Position numbers and translations under genes: made by a program
Source: Oscheius sp. JU75
Lineage: Eukaryota > Nematoda > Chromadorea > Rhabditida > Rhabditidae
DNA: 64,000 bases
NCBI GenBank assembly: GCA_037178855.1
Contig: JASJZC010000007.1
Coordinates: 4,712,001-4,776,000 of the forward strand
Reading direction: 5' to 3'
Shown: positions 23,711-34,073 of the stretch, piece after piece
How the letters are laid out: every line of letters begins with the position of its first letter
Numbering within the stretch: the stretch's first letter is position 1
The notes under the pieces: model-generated
What the model saw: the letters and a program-made list of their open reading frames with translations, nothing else
Told to the model about the DNA's origin: nothing
The model's database searches: none

Positions 23711-24145
23711 TTACTTTGGTTTGATTGTGTTCCTTGCGCAACAGTAGCCGGAATCCGAAAGACACACTGCTCCAGACTCGCAGATTGTAGACGTCCGACA
23801 GAAGGAATAAGTCGACGCGCATTCGTCTGAATGAATGTTTTTATGAAAACCCAGAGTTCTCTTACCGATACCTAATACCCGTTTGGTCAAAGAGTTCACG
23901 CCCGTGACTTCTGCTCTATATCGATGGAAGCCATTCAAAAAGTCTCCTCTTAGCTCTGTGGCTGTTGTATCGTGGGTGGGAGCAGCTCTTATTCTCGAAA
24001 AGCGGACCCGATAGATTCCATTGCACTCGGGTCTCAGATGGTCCTGGTGAAGGGCTCGCCAGTAGGCACACCAATCAAGGGATCGTATAGAGCTTCCCGT
24101 AGAAAGAAATAGAACAAACAGTATCACGTAGCGCAAACGGATCAT
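23711..24145 (-). CDS. Small secreted protein with C-terminal Cys cluster
   Basis: Signal peptide at the N-terminus (MIRLRYVILFVLFLSTGSS) and, near the C-terminus, a compact Cys pattern: DECAS, FC, IC, VC, then GYCC. As an open frame it encodes 144 aa. A 39-nt segment at 23827-23865 has perfect intron ends (GTAAGA to TTCATTCAG), is a multiple of three and contains no stop. Splicing it would give a 131-aa form in which GIDEC is created at the junction. Secreted, function unknown; the Cys spacing suggests a small disulfide-bonded domain. Confidence 0.6.
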   Translation of the reverse strand: MIRLRYVILFVLFLSTGSSIRSLDWCAYWRALHQDHLRPECNGIYRVRFSRIRAAPTHDTTATELRGDFLNGFHRYRAEVTGVNSLTKRVLGIGKRTLGFHKNIHSDECASTYSFCRTSTICESGAVCLSDSGYCCARNTIKPK

Positions 24146-24359
24146 CTGGAAGGACGATAAAAGAACTGGTCAAGAGAAGTGCAAAACGTGGAGAACATAT
24201 GTAGGAAAGTAAAAGGAGAAACGATTTAAAAATATTGAAAAATGAGGGTTTATGCTTCGAAGAAGAAGTTGAAAGTAATTTTGTATGATTTTGACAAAGC
24301 AACAACCTTAACTAAAGCGAGTTGAGGCAAACTATTCGTTCAGAAAGTGCAAGCTAGAG

Positions 24360-24857
24360 ATGTTCGCGGATATTTCTAAAGTACTTGAATTACCCAGAGG
24401 CGGAACAGGAAGAGTAAATGCTTGGGAACAAGCCGACAGGTTCCGGAGCCCGCCGAAATCGCAACCTATCTTGGGTGGGAGCTCGATCCAAAAAAGTCTA
24501 TTGTGCGTGCATCGTAAACAGGCAATCGAGAAAGACTGTGGAGATCAAAGAGACGCAAACTAATGGTAAACAATTTCCAGGCGACAACCGATCGCCCACT
24601 TCGCAAGAAACGCCGCAAGCTTTTGGAAGGTCTTTCGGCACAGGTCCGAAATGGCTTTTGGGCTGGATCCGCTCGAGAGAAACGTCAGCTGTGCTTCCTG
24701 GTCAAGTGATAGAAAAACAGCGGTTTCTGGACAACGGTTTGACCGGCAGAAACAAGCGATTAGCGCCAAACACTTGCTAATCCACAAACACAAGATGTTC
24801 CGACATGCGCAAGAGCTCGAGGACCACCATGACGGGAAAGAGCAACGCTTATCATGA
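24360..24857 (+). CDS. Small basic unrecognised protein
   Basis: Three-exon model 24360-24380, 24440-24513 and 24581-24857 gives 123 aa with agreeing phases. A TTCGTTCAG acceptor lies 17 bases before the ATG. The middle exon reads VPEPAEIATYLGWELDPKKS; the last is rich in Arg, Lys, His and Gln (SAKHLLIHKHKMFRHAQELE). No signal peptide or known domain is seen. A further protein-like stretch downstream (24883-25052, VPTDSCVFLQEARNIRICKR) follows an acceptor but sits behind a stop at 24855. It may be an alternative last exon or a separate fragment. Confidence 0.45.
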
Positions 24858-25141
24858 AGTATGAACGGTATTGAGTTTCAGGTGCCCACCGATTCGTGTG
24901 TCTTCCTTCAAGAGGCGCGAAACATTAGAATATGCAAACGAGACAAAAGCACTCAGTGTGCTAAGCAAATGAATCCAACGCGAGGAATCAAATTCACACC
25001 TATCAATCGCTTAATTGCGAGGGCCAATCCTCAAATACCCTCTTTTTCTTAAGATATGCCTTCTTTAAGCTATTGCTCACGGCCTACTGCATATGAATCA
25101 AGGCTATGATGATGGCCTAATGGAACATTTGGCCCATTCTA

Positions 25142-25824
25142 ATGGCATACTGGCTTCTGCTGGCACTCCTTCTTCTAGCTGGATCTGATGCTGCAACAGT
25201 AACGAACAAAAACTTTACAGGTGCTACAGAAACTTACTTTTGTAGTTTTTCTAGGCGACAGCAGAGTCTGGGACGTTGTCATTTCCACATGCGTTGATGA
25301 AGGAGCCGGAACTGATGCTTCTGCCTACTTGAAGATCTATTATGAAGCAATGCATGACAGTCAGACATTCTTGATGGACAAGCCTGGGCGGTAAGTTGTT
25401 GGTATATACAAAGCAATAAGATTATTAGAGATGACTTTGAGCAAGGATCTCGAGACCATTTCCGCCTGATGCTGAGACAGAGTGACATTGTGAACATGGG
25501 ACTTTATTGGTGGCCAGGATTCACCATCAGCCAATCGTGGTGTGTAGATTGGGTAAGTACTTATGCATAGTGATATTAGGACGATTTAGGTCCTGATGTT
25601 AAATGCAGAAACGGAGACGTGTTACGAAGGTATTTTCAATAAATGGATCCTTCACTACAGGTTCATTTGTTAATTCAGAGATCCTTATTCATTTCAGTGA
25701 CCCTCCGACGTATGCTACACGCTTCCATCGTCTCTCGTTCTCAGAATGTGTTTCTCCTGGAAGATCTGGTGCTGCTCGGAGTCGCTTTATTCGTTTTGAC
25801 GACAATAACAGCGCGTTCTCATAA
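25142..25824 (+). CDS. Secreted PLAT/LH2-domain protein
   Basis: Five exons, 25142-25220, 25255-25390, 25429-25552, 25590-25629 and 25661-25824; 180 aa. A signal peptide (MAYWLLLALLLLAGSDA) is followed by a stretch that reads as a PLAT (polycystin-1, lipoxygenase, alpha-toxin) beta-sandwich, about residues 30-130: WDVVISTCVDEGAGTDASAY, then FEQGSRDHFRL, a GLYWW turn and the WCVDWVLMLN strand. PLAT domains bind lipids or membrane partners. The protein contains nothing else recognisable, so it is a stand-alone secreted PLAT. Introns 1 and 4 are about 31-34 nt, near the lower limit in this window. The domain call comes from pattern recognition, not a profile search. Confidence 0.7.
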
Positions 25825-26193
25825 AATCTGCGTACAATAAAGTTTATTGTTTACTTTTGTGTATTTATCGGCAAAATTGACCAAGTAAACGTGTGTATGT
25901 TGGACGGATGTTGAATATTGATTTGCATGTAACAATCATGTTTCTTCATTTCTTTGAAGAAAGGACATTCTTTAATGATTCAGTCCAAAAAAAGCCCTTT
26001 GTGCCGTCCTTAACATAGTCGGATTAAAAGATAGCAAATGATTTCAAGATGCTGATGGCCACAAAAGAGCTGAAACCTGGTTTGGTCTGACACTCGTCTA
26101 ATCCTTATCTTCAGGAAGCCCATAACAGTATACGTTCTTTAATGTTCCTTTTCTCCAAATGAACTGCTGATAAAGGCTCTATTCAGAGTAGAC
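25825..26193. other. Intergenic upstream of trehalase
   Basis: An AATAAA-type site (about 25838) probably ends the PLAT gene. The rest is AT-rich and presumably holds the trehalase promoter; nothing specific was recognised. Confidence 0.4.
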
Positions 26194-28480
26194 ATGTTTC
26201 GCCTCCTTCTGGTCGCCCTTCTACCGGGTGTTGTACTTTGCTCAGTATTTCACAATCGGGCTGACACTCTGACCCAAGTCTACAGTTGTGGAGACTCGGA
26301 TTGCAACAATGCGTAAGATTTCTAGTAAAATATCATTACAATCGTTTCAGCTTCATCTACTGTTATGGGCCTATTCTTGAAGCAGTCAATCACTATCAGA
26401 TCTATAACGATTCAAAGACTTTTGTCGACATGCCAATGGTCAATGATCCCAGTGAGTTTTGAACGAGAGCGAGTCTTATCTATCTTAGCAACGTTTCTCT
26501 GTAATACTTTTATTGTAAAAGATGAACGTTTCTAGATACTACTTTGAATGATTTCAACCAGCAGTTCCCTGGAGATGTGACAACCATTGATCCGAAAAAG
26601 TTGAGAGCATTTTTGGGACAGTATTTTACTCCAGTTGGAAGTGAACTGAAAGTATGCTCTCCCTCGGATTGGAAGGACAGTCCAAAGAAGCTGATGAAAA
26701 TAGCTGATCCCAATCTTCGACAGTGGGCTATGAGTCTGAACTCTATCTGGAAAACTCTTTGTCGCGAGGTATACAATACAGTCGGCATCAGAAAGAACCA
26801 ATCCTCAGATTGATCCGAGTATCAACGCTAACAAAGACAAGAACTCTCTCATCTATGTTCCAAACCAGTTTATCATTCCTGGAGGAAGGTTTCGAGAATT
26901 CTACTACTGGGATGCATACTGGATCATCAAGGTGGGCTCAGTGTTGCTTATCAAAACTCTCAAAGTCTAGGGGCTCATAGTTTGTGACATGTACGATAGT
27001 GTGAAGAACATGATCAACAATCTAGCTATAATGGTTAACACTTACGGTTTTGTTCCGAATGGAGGAAGAGTCTACTATTTGAAGCGTTCGCAGCCTCCTC
27101 TCCTATCCGGAATGGTTTATGAATATTTTGAAGCGACGCAAGACCTCGACTTTGTCAAGACCATTCTCCCGACACTTGAAAAGGAGCAACTTTTTTGGAA
27201 TACACAGAGACAGGTTGGCATTTCTACTTTTCAATCTGTCACAGTTCAGGTTCCTATCAAATCCGGCGGTGTGAATTATAATGTCTACCGCTACAACTCT
27301 GCCACCAATATGCCTAGAGCTGAAGAGTACCACGAGGACACTGTCAGAGCTCAGTCCTTCAATGGAAATGAAAAAAACACCTTCTGGCAGGTAGATTGCT
27401 GTCTGAGTTAGAGCATTCCTCTATTTTTAGCATGTTGCCTCTACCGCTGAATCTGGATGGGACTTTTCTTCTAGATGGTTTGCTGATAAGGCCACGTTCC
27501 AAAAAATCGAAACGACAAACATCGTTCCCGTTGATCTCAACTCTTTCATGTGCTGGAATATGAACATTATGGAGTATTTGTACGAGAAAATCAGTAGGGC
27601 ATGAGTGAGTTACATCTATGTACATTTACAGACGACTCAACAAATGCCGACAAGTACAGAGCACAACGAGCTCAGTTCAGAAACACAGTTACTAATATTT
27701 TCTACAACTCTACTGATGGAACTTGGTAAATAGCTGATTGTTTATAAAAACCAAAGTTTCAGGTACGATTTTAACATACGTACTGGTGGACACAATACTG
27801 GATTCTATCCCTCGGCTGGTGCTCCTCTGTTTGCTAACTGCTATAACACATTGGATCAAGTAAAAACTGAACGCATGTTTTCTTACATGACGGTAACAGT
27901 TATAATCCGCGATCATCAAAAATTGTTCAGGGCGCCGGCGTTTTCAATTATGACTCTGGGGTTCCTACTTCATTGATGAAGAATACTAATCAGCAATGGG
28001 ACTACCCGAATGGATGGAGCCCTTTGAACCATATCGTTGTCGAAGGTCTCAGAAAGAGCCAAAGCCCTCAAATGCAGGATCAGGTCACAGATATAAAAGC
28101 TTCAATTAATTTCTTTTCAGGCTTTCAACATTGCCAAGAAGTGGGTGCTTGGTAATTATCGCGTATGGAAAGAGACTGGCCACATGTGGGAGAAGTATGA
28201 TGTCGATGGAACTGTTCCTGAGCCTGGTTTTGGTGGAGAATACGATGTTCAAGACGGATTCGGATGGACAAACGGTGTCATTCTTGACCTTCTGTATACT
28301 TATGGTGATCGACTGTCTGTCCCTGCTGACGCTGTGTCCACAACATCCAGAACACCGCCCACAACATCCAGAACACCGCCCACAACATCCAGAACACTGC
28401 CCACAACATCCAGAATAAGAGGATCTTCCGAGACACTACCGGGCATTTTAGCAGTTTTATGCTTTCTTTTTCTTGGTTAG
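26194..28480 (+). CDS. tre: Trehalase (glycoside hydrolase family 37), probably GPI-anchored
   Basis: Hydrolyses trehalose to two glucoses. Eleven exons: 26194-26312, 26351-26451, 26536-26768, 26809-26931, 26971-27213, 27250-27390, 27431-27593, 27632-27725, 27763-27892, 27931-28083 and 28121-28480; 619 aa, all phases agreeing. Signal peptide at residues 1-16. Both trehalase signatures are present, [12 protein letters not shown] (175-186) and QWDYPNGW (471-478), as is [17 protein letters not shown] near 536-552. By analogy with characterised GH37 enzymes, D331 (SGWDFSSRW) and E540 are the expected catalytic acid and base. The C-terminus has a Pro/Thr/Ser tract built from a 21-bp tandem repeat, then a hydrophobic tail, the usual arrangement for GPI attachment. 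The enzyme is therefore probably held at the outer cell surface. Polyadenylation signal AATAAA at about 28491. Confidence 0.96.
28338..28415 (+). repeat. 21-bp coding tandem repeat in the trehalase stalk
   Basis: Three to four copies of a 21-bp unit encoding P-T-T-S-R-T-(P/L). Copies are nearly identical at the DNA level, so the array is recent and may vary in number between individuals. Confidence 0.9.
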
Positions 28481-28733
28481 TTTAATGTTATAATAAATAC
28501 GAATTGATTAAGACCAGAAAGATTTTATGAGATCACATAACTGATGATCAAACAGTTACCGAATAAATTAATTGCTGGAGGTGGATAAAGAGTAAGGTGT
28601 ATTAGAAAGCGAGGCCGTGGCGATACATTAAAACTGAGCCTATCCAGTAGGCAGTGATTACGTTTAAGAAAACAGCTTCTAATGGATACCTATAACCGGT
28701 CTTGAGGTAATTATTAGGAAAAGGTTAAAAAGG

Positions 28734-31700
28734 CTAAGAGATGGCACCCTTGTGGGTCAGGAATTCCATGAGTGTCTCAATTTCGAGGTTGATATTTGCA
28801 GTTGCTCGGCGTATCCGTTGAGCGATTTCGTCCGTCTCACAGTCATCAAAGGACCGTCCACAGAAAGAGGCTACCATGGCCTGAGCTTGTGCATCCTCAC
28901 TGGAAAGGCTTAGACGTGGATTGAAACAGTTTAACAAAACGTAACTGATTTTGTGATCAAAATATGTTCAAAAATGGCAATAGCCTCTAGACTGTTCAGT
29001 GGTTTTGTGATCAAAAGTTGATGTAGGCAACACATGCGGCATGCGGCAAAAGCTAGTGAAAGAAATGAGAGAAGGAATTGGGAAAGAAGAAGTATAGGTA
29101 GTACTATACATGCTACTAATACCACCTTTGGAACATGCTAGGATGCGACAGTATAGCGAAGCATATACCTGGCCACTGACACATGGCTGCCGTTCTTCTT
29201 GCTGTCGTGAGAGCCACGCAGCAGCTTTTCTTTTAGCTCAAACAAATCAATAAAAGATCGTCGCTTAGAGGGTGTTGATCGAATTTTGTGAGGAGTTGCA
29301 GTTAAATCGAGCTGAAACAAAATAAACAAAAAGCAAGGATTTATACCTGTTTCAAAGCATCATTCAGGTCGCCGCACTTGATTCTCAGCTCCGAGAAGTG
29401 TAGAATTGTGTTTTTGACAATCTCATGGATTTCAGCCACCCAGAATTTCATTGATAGTCCCAATGCTCGACGGCACTCATTGATGAATGACTGAGACTGT
29501 GCCACTGCCTAGATTTTCATCTTATTTTGCTTTCCGATCTGAGTACTTTATCAAGATTGTGGTTGTTCCAAAGTTGAAGATAGTCGCCCTTGTGGTCGAC
29601 ATTTGGAGACCAGTCCATGATGGAGCACCAATCTTTCATCAGAAGCGGTTCGACCTAAAGACATCAATACGTTTTAGGTTGGCCTCAGATAGCCCAGGGT
29701 GCCGTCTTTGTTTGCTTTAATAGAGCTGTTATAATATAAGGGAGAGGGGCATGTAATTCGAAACTGGCCAAGCAATCGCGGAAATGGCATCACGGACCAG
29801 CTCTTTGTACGAAAATCTTACTTTGATGCCTGCTTGGAGCATACATAGAATACCCTGCTTTGTGTAGAGATCTCCTCTGTTCAGATGCGGGTATAAAAAC
29901 TTGATAGTCATTTTCACATCGACCTTCTTCACTTCCTTGCGAATCTGAAAAAAAACCTTTTCAAGAAAAAAGCTAATGACCTTGCTGAGAAGAAGACCCA
30001 ACAATTTTGCACAGCTCTTGTTGCTTTTACATTCGTCGACAACCTCGCATTTGGGCTCACAATCTTGATGGAAGCACGGTGATTTGGAGACAAAGACGAT
30101 GATTTCGTAGAGGTCCACCTAGAAAGAGGATGAAGCAAGAAATTGATACATCCTACCGAATATTTGGAGATGAGATCGAATAGTGCACAGAGTAGTTGCT
30201 CCTCAACGTGTGGTTCTGCTTTCGAATCGTGGTAGAAGTCGCCTCTGTAGAAATAGTCTTCGCCTGAAAGAAGAGTAAAGTTGGACATGCGGAATTCGCA
30301 GCACTTTTCTCACCGACAAGAGTCACAATGAGTCCACTGCTTTCATGTTTGTGCTCTAGGAAGCACTGCTGAACATGTTTAGGCACACTGAACTTGGAAG
30401 CACCGTTCGTACAATCTCCACAACATTTACACCTTAATAGGTTTTGTAAACGAACCAGTTGTTTAAAGTTACCTAGGGGAACAAAACTCATAGACTGTAC
30501 GACAGGGGCATTCTTTCTTGACGCACTGCTTCTTGTTCTTGGCACAGTTGCATCCCTGTGTTGGTTTTGCAATTTTCGTCAGTCTCTTCTGTGGTTCCTA
30601 ATGAACAATCTCATGAATGAATGAATACATATTACAATACCTTGTTTTTGCAAGCCTGTTTGCAGGCACAAAGTTTGCTGCATCCCTCCTTCATCTTCAA
30701 GCAGTCACATCTCTCGTTCTTTTGACACGCGTTCTTTGCAGGCTTGGCCGGATCCACCTCGCAGCTGCATTTGCAGATGGCCTGGTTGAGGCAGTCTCCA
30801 CGGTACCTATATTGTTTTTTATTATTTTTAGGTTCTCAAATTGCCAGTAATTATGCGGTGGGCTATGTGAAGCCCTTTAGACTCTGTTAATTAGCAGTGG
30901 TCAGCAGCGATCAATAGGTGCGCTGTTCAGACAGCCAGCTGCTGTTGCCTAATTATTAATATTATCGACGAGACCCTCGAAAAGGGCTTTCCGTCCACAC
31001 AATGCAACCGTAATTGCCGACACATCAAGAGAACGGCACTTCGAGTAGGGAAAGAGCCACAGATTGCTGCTCTCTCTTCTATTCTCAGGATGGGACTCGA
31101 GTGGCTGGAGAATGACGAGCCCGGGTACCGGCAAAGTCGTTTACCCAATTTCTGGGTCGTTAGAAGGTTGCAGCGGATAATGAAATTTACTAAGTTCCGG
31201 AAATGCAACGCCTTGCTCTATTGAAACAGCCTAGAGACCATATTACACGTGTGGCCGAGTCGCTTAAGTACAATCCAGAGCTGTGATTTGAAAACTGAGC
31301 ACGAAAGTTGAGAAGATCTCAGACATTCTATACTACTGTTAGCCGATGTTTACTTGTTATGGTGTCGAGAATATTCACGTCAATCTTTTTGTCACAAGCG
31401 GCAGGCAGTGTCACTCGGGGGACCTAATAGCTACTTCGAACTAAATGGTAGCCTTGACTCAAAAGGCTTGACTGCCTCTTTGAAGTTTATGACATCCGAT
31501 AGAGAAGGATGAGTTCCACGATTAGCATACTCTCAAAAGCGCTGATGTATAGGCGTACTACAGCACTCCCTAGGGTGCACTGCGTTTACGCACAACCCGA
31601 TATCAAAGGGTAAAGATGGAAAAAGTATAAAGTAGATACCTGGTGCTTTCACAGTGCTCATCGCAAGTCTTCCTGGCTGCCACACACGGACAAGTATCTG

Positions 31701-31974
31701 CACTGCACCTGAAAATTAAATGATGCTATCAGTTTTGAACATATAGTAATGTAAATAATTTACTAGCTGTCACATGCGATTCAATTCCCTGTTGCCGTCT
31801 TTAAGTGCGCCGAAAACGTCAATAGAGCAATATGGATGATGCGCACGGCGTGAAGTCGAATCTTGCGTGGCTTTCATCGGCTCAATGGTTACTATAAACT
31901 CTAATCTGTCACCTGCTTTGCGATGCCGCACATTCGCAGCAGAAGTTGTTGGCACGGCTCATCTCGCTCGCCAT
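28734..31974 (-). CDS. AID/APOBEC-like deaminase fused to N-terminal CXC (MSL2/tesmin-like) cysteine clusters
   Basis: Predicted polynucleotide cytidine deaminase with a probable DNA-binding module. Twelve exons: 31913-31974, 31640-31708, 30641-30806, 30473-30597, 30314-30432, 30157-30263, 29981-30118, 29822-29944, 29547-29654, 29347-29508, 29169-29311 and 28734-28908; all phases agree, 498 aa. Residues 12-150 carry three runs of paired Cys with CXC spacing (CPCVAARKTC, then CDCLKMKEGCSKLCAC, then CNCAKNKKQCVKKECPC), as in CXC DNA-binding domains. The zinc-deaminase motif follows: H199-V-E201, 28 residues, P230-C231, four residues, C236, matching the AID/APOBEC pattern HxE-x(n)-PC-x(2-4)-C. 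After it, KMTIKFLYPHLNRGDLY and GILCMLQAGIKVEPL fit the later strand-helix elements of that fold. A helical C-terminal region (about 340-498) is unrecognised. There is no signal peptide. The last acceptor (GTCTAAG) is weak. Activity and substrate are inferred. Confidence 0.8.
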
Positions 31975-33122
31975 GGCTACGCCGTGCCCTGAAACGAGCT
32001 TTAAGATGAGGGGAAGAGCCGATAGAGAGAACGCGCGAGAAGAAGAAAATGGCCAGCTCAAACTGAGGGCAGCAACTATTGTCTTTTTTGACTCTTTAAA
32101 ATTCAAGACTAGCAAACAGATCTTGGAAGAAGACGTATCTTTTACCAAAGCAAAAGGTATTGAGAAAAGATACTTTTCGGAGTAAATTGCTTCAATTATT
32201 GAGCGAAAAACAGCGTAAAAAGGGGAAACTAAAATGTAGTTTGTTCCTAATGAATAATGGGAAATATGCAAATATGGATAAGGTGGACAGCGTTCCTTTC
32301 AGGTAGGCGTGGGCGATGGCCGGCAGTCCGCGGTTCTTCGATTAGCGGCCATGTTAAGCCCGAGGGCGGAGCGTTATATTGGCTCCCTGCCAGCTCCAAC
32401 TGACCACATGGGACTTCATGAGAAAACGCTTGCAAAAAAAGAGTAACTCATAAGACAACCAAAGAGAGCAAAAATGTCAAAACATTGTTATAACTTGAAA
32501 AAAACACAGACTTGAACAATCGGCAGTAAAAAAAACACGAGTTTGCGGTCCAGTTATGATTAAGCAGTTTTTGGGTGTTCCATGCTCATATTGAAAAGTC
32601 TTTTGTTTCTTAGAACAGAAATGCTTAAACAGCTTTTATTGGGTCAATTTGTGTGCAAATCTGTTTAAGTCGGCAAATCTTTCGGCTAGTGTTAATTAGA
32701 CTTCATCAGCATTTGGACAGACAAATGGCTTGTCAGAGAAGAGCAAGCCTAACCTTTGATGCTATTATTACTTGAAAATTTAGCCCAACAACAATTTATT
32801 AGAACTTGAAAGTTGTCACTTTTTGTAAGGTAAAGTTATTTTAGCGGTACATTCCGAAAATGATGGAAAAAAAATGCAAAACTTGTGGTTGCTAGCCTAA
32901 CACAACTCTAGAGTCTTTAAATACAGGTATTATACTAAATACTTGAGCATAAAAAAAACCAAAGCCACAGCGGGCGTTTTCGATCCAGAACGAGTTTTTG
33001 CCTTATACACACGGCTATCCGCAGCTTAACAACTGCGCCTTGTTTTCGGCGTCTTTGTCTTGCCCATAATCACGATTAGCCGCAGCTACAGTTTCTTTTT
33101 GTAGAAAAACACAAGCTTTGGG
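31975..33122. other. Intergenic between divergent genes
   Basis: 1.1 kb between the deaminase start (-) and the Cys-rich secreted gene (+). AT-rich, with short ORFs on both strands and no conserved motif recognised. It should contain both promoters. Confidence 0.4.
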
Positions 33123-34073
33123 ATGCTGATCTCTATATTTCTTCTGGCCACCTGGATATCTCCTTCCCTTACTACTTCTATCAACAAACAGTGCCGGGAT
33201 TTGCTCCAATGCTCAATCAAGCAAAAATGTGTGAATGTGAGTAATGAAGTTTGTTCGAGAGGTCGTTACAGTAGTCGTTTCCATCTATGTCTGCCCATAA
33301 CCCTAATTGGATGCGAGACAGCTGTCATTAAAGAGAGATAGTTATCAAGTATTTATTTGTTTCCGAGAAAAAAGGGCATTTCAGTTGCCGTGGTTGGTTA
33401 AGAAAATGGCAGGAAAGAAGATCAATGTGGACATGTACAACGACATTGATGCGGTACGTTTGTCTACAATCAAGCTCATATTTGTTCCAAACATGCATAC
33501 AAAAAGTTTGAGTTCTCCATCTTCAGGCAACAGACTACGGATGCATTTTCACAGCTGGCTGTTTCGAAGAATGCAACCGATGCCCTCTTTGCAGCAACAG
33601 CAAGCTCCAAGTTGTAGAAATTCTGAGCGGATCGAAAGTTACCGACGACAGTAAGCAACAATTTGAATTTGCTCAAGGTCGTTCATAGTGGAGTGTCCGG
33701 ATCTTCTGAAGTGTGCCATGAATTGTGTAGCAAAGTCTGCAGATGACATTACCATGATCAACCACTGTCTACGCCACACTTGTGCCTATCACTGTTTTGA
33801 TGGGGAAGTTGTTAATAAACAAACAGGAAGTGATCATTTTAGGAACTGCCCGAAATGCTCAGCATTCGTGACGAGAGTATTTAATCAAATGTGTATTGCA
33901 GGGAACTTCAAGCAGATTACTAAAAACTTTGAAGTCAGGCTTTTTTCATCAAAAACCAAAAAGACTTTTAGGGACAGTGCTACGAAATGTTCAGAGAGAT
34001 CGTGTATACCAAGTTCAAGCCTCTTTTCGACAATGCGGGTATCAAGCCGGCCATCGGACCGCGTCAACTGTGA
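33123..34073 (+). CDS. Secreted Cys-rich protein, unrecognised
   Basis: Five exons, 33123-33236, 33385-33453, 33527-33650, 33689-33933 and 33972-34073; 217 aa with agreeing phases. Signal peptide MLISIFLLATWISPSLTTS. Cysteines recur in a helical-hairpin-like spacing: CRDLLQC, CIFTAGCFEECNRCPLC, ECPDLLKCAMNC, CLRHTCAYHC, NCPKC. This suggests an alpha-helical disulfide-rich secreted domain, but it matches no family I can name. A 35-nt stretch in exon 4 (33808-33842) has intron-like ends; removing it breaks the frame, so I treat it as coding (VNKQTGSDHF). Probably an excreted or body-cavity protein. Confidence 0.7.

Noticed and set aside
31745-31790. Possible extra exon between exons 1 and 2 of the deaminase gene
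   Set aside because: Including it introduces a stop or breaks the phase; direct splicing of 31913 to 31708 keeps the Cys cluster in frame.
33808-33842. Possible 35-nt intron in the Cys-rich secreted gene
   Set aside because: Removing it shifts the frame and destroys the NCPKC block, whereas reading through keeps it.
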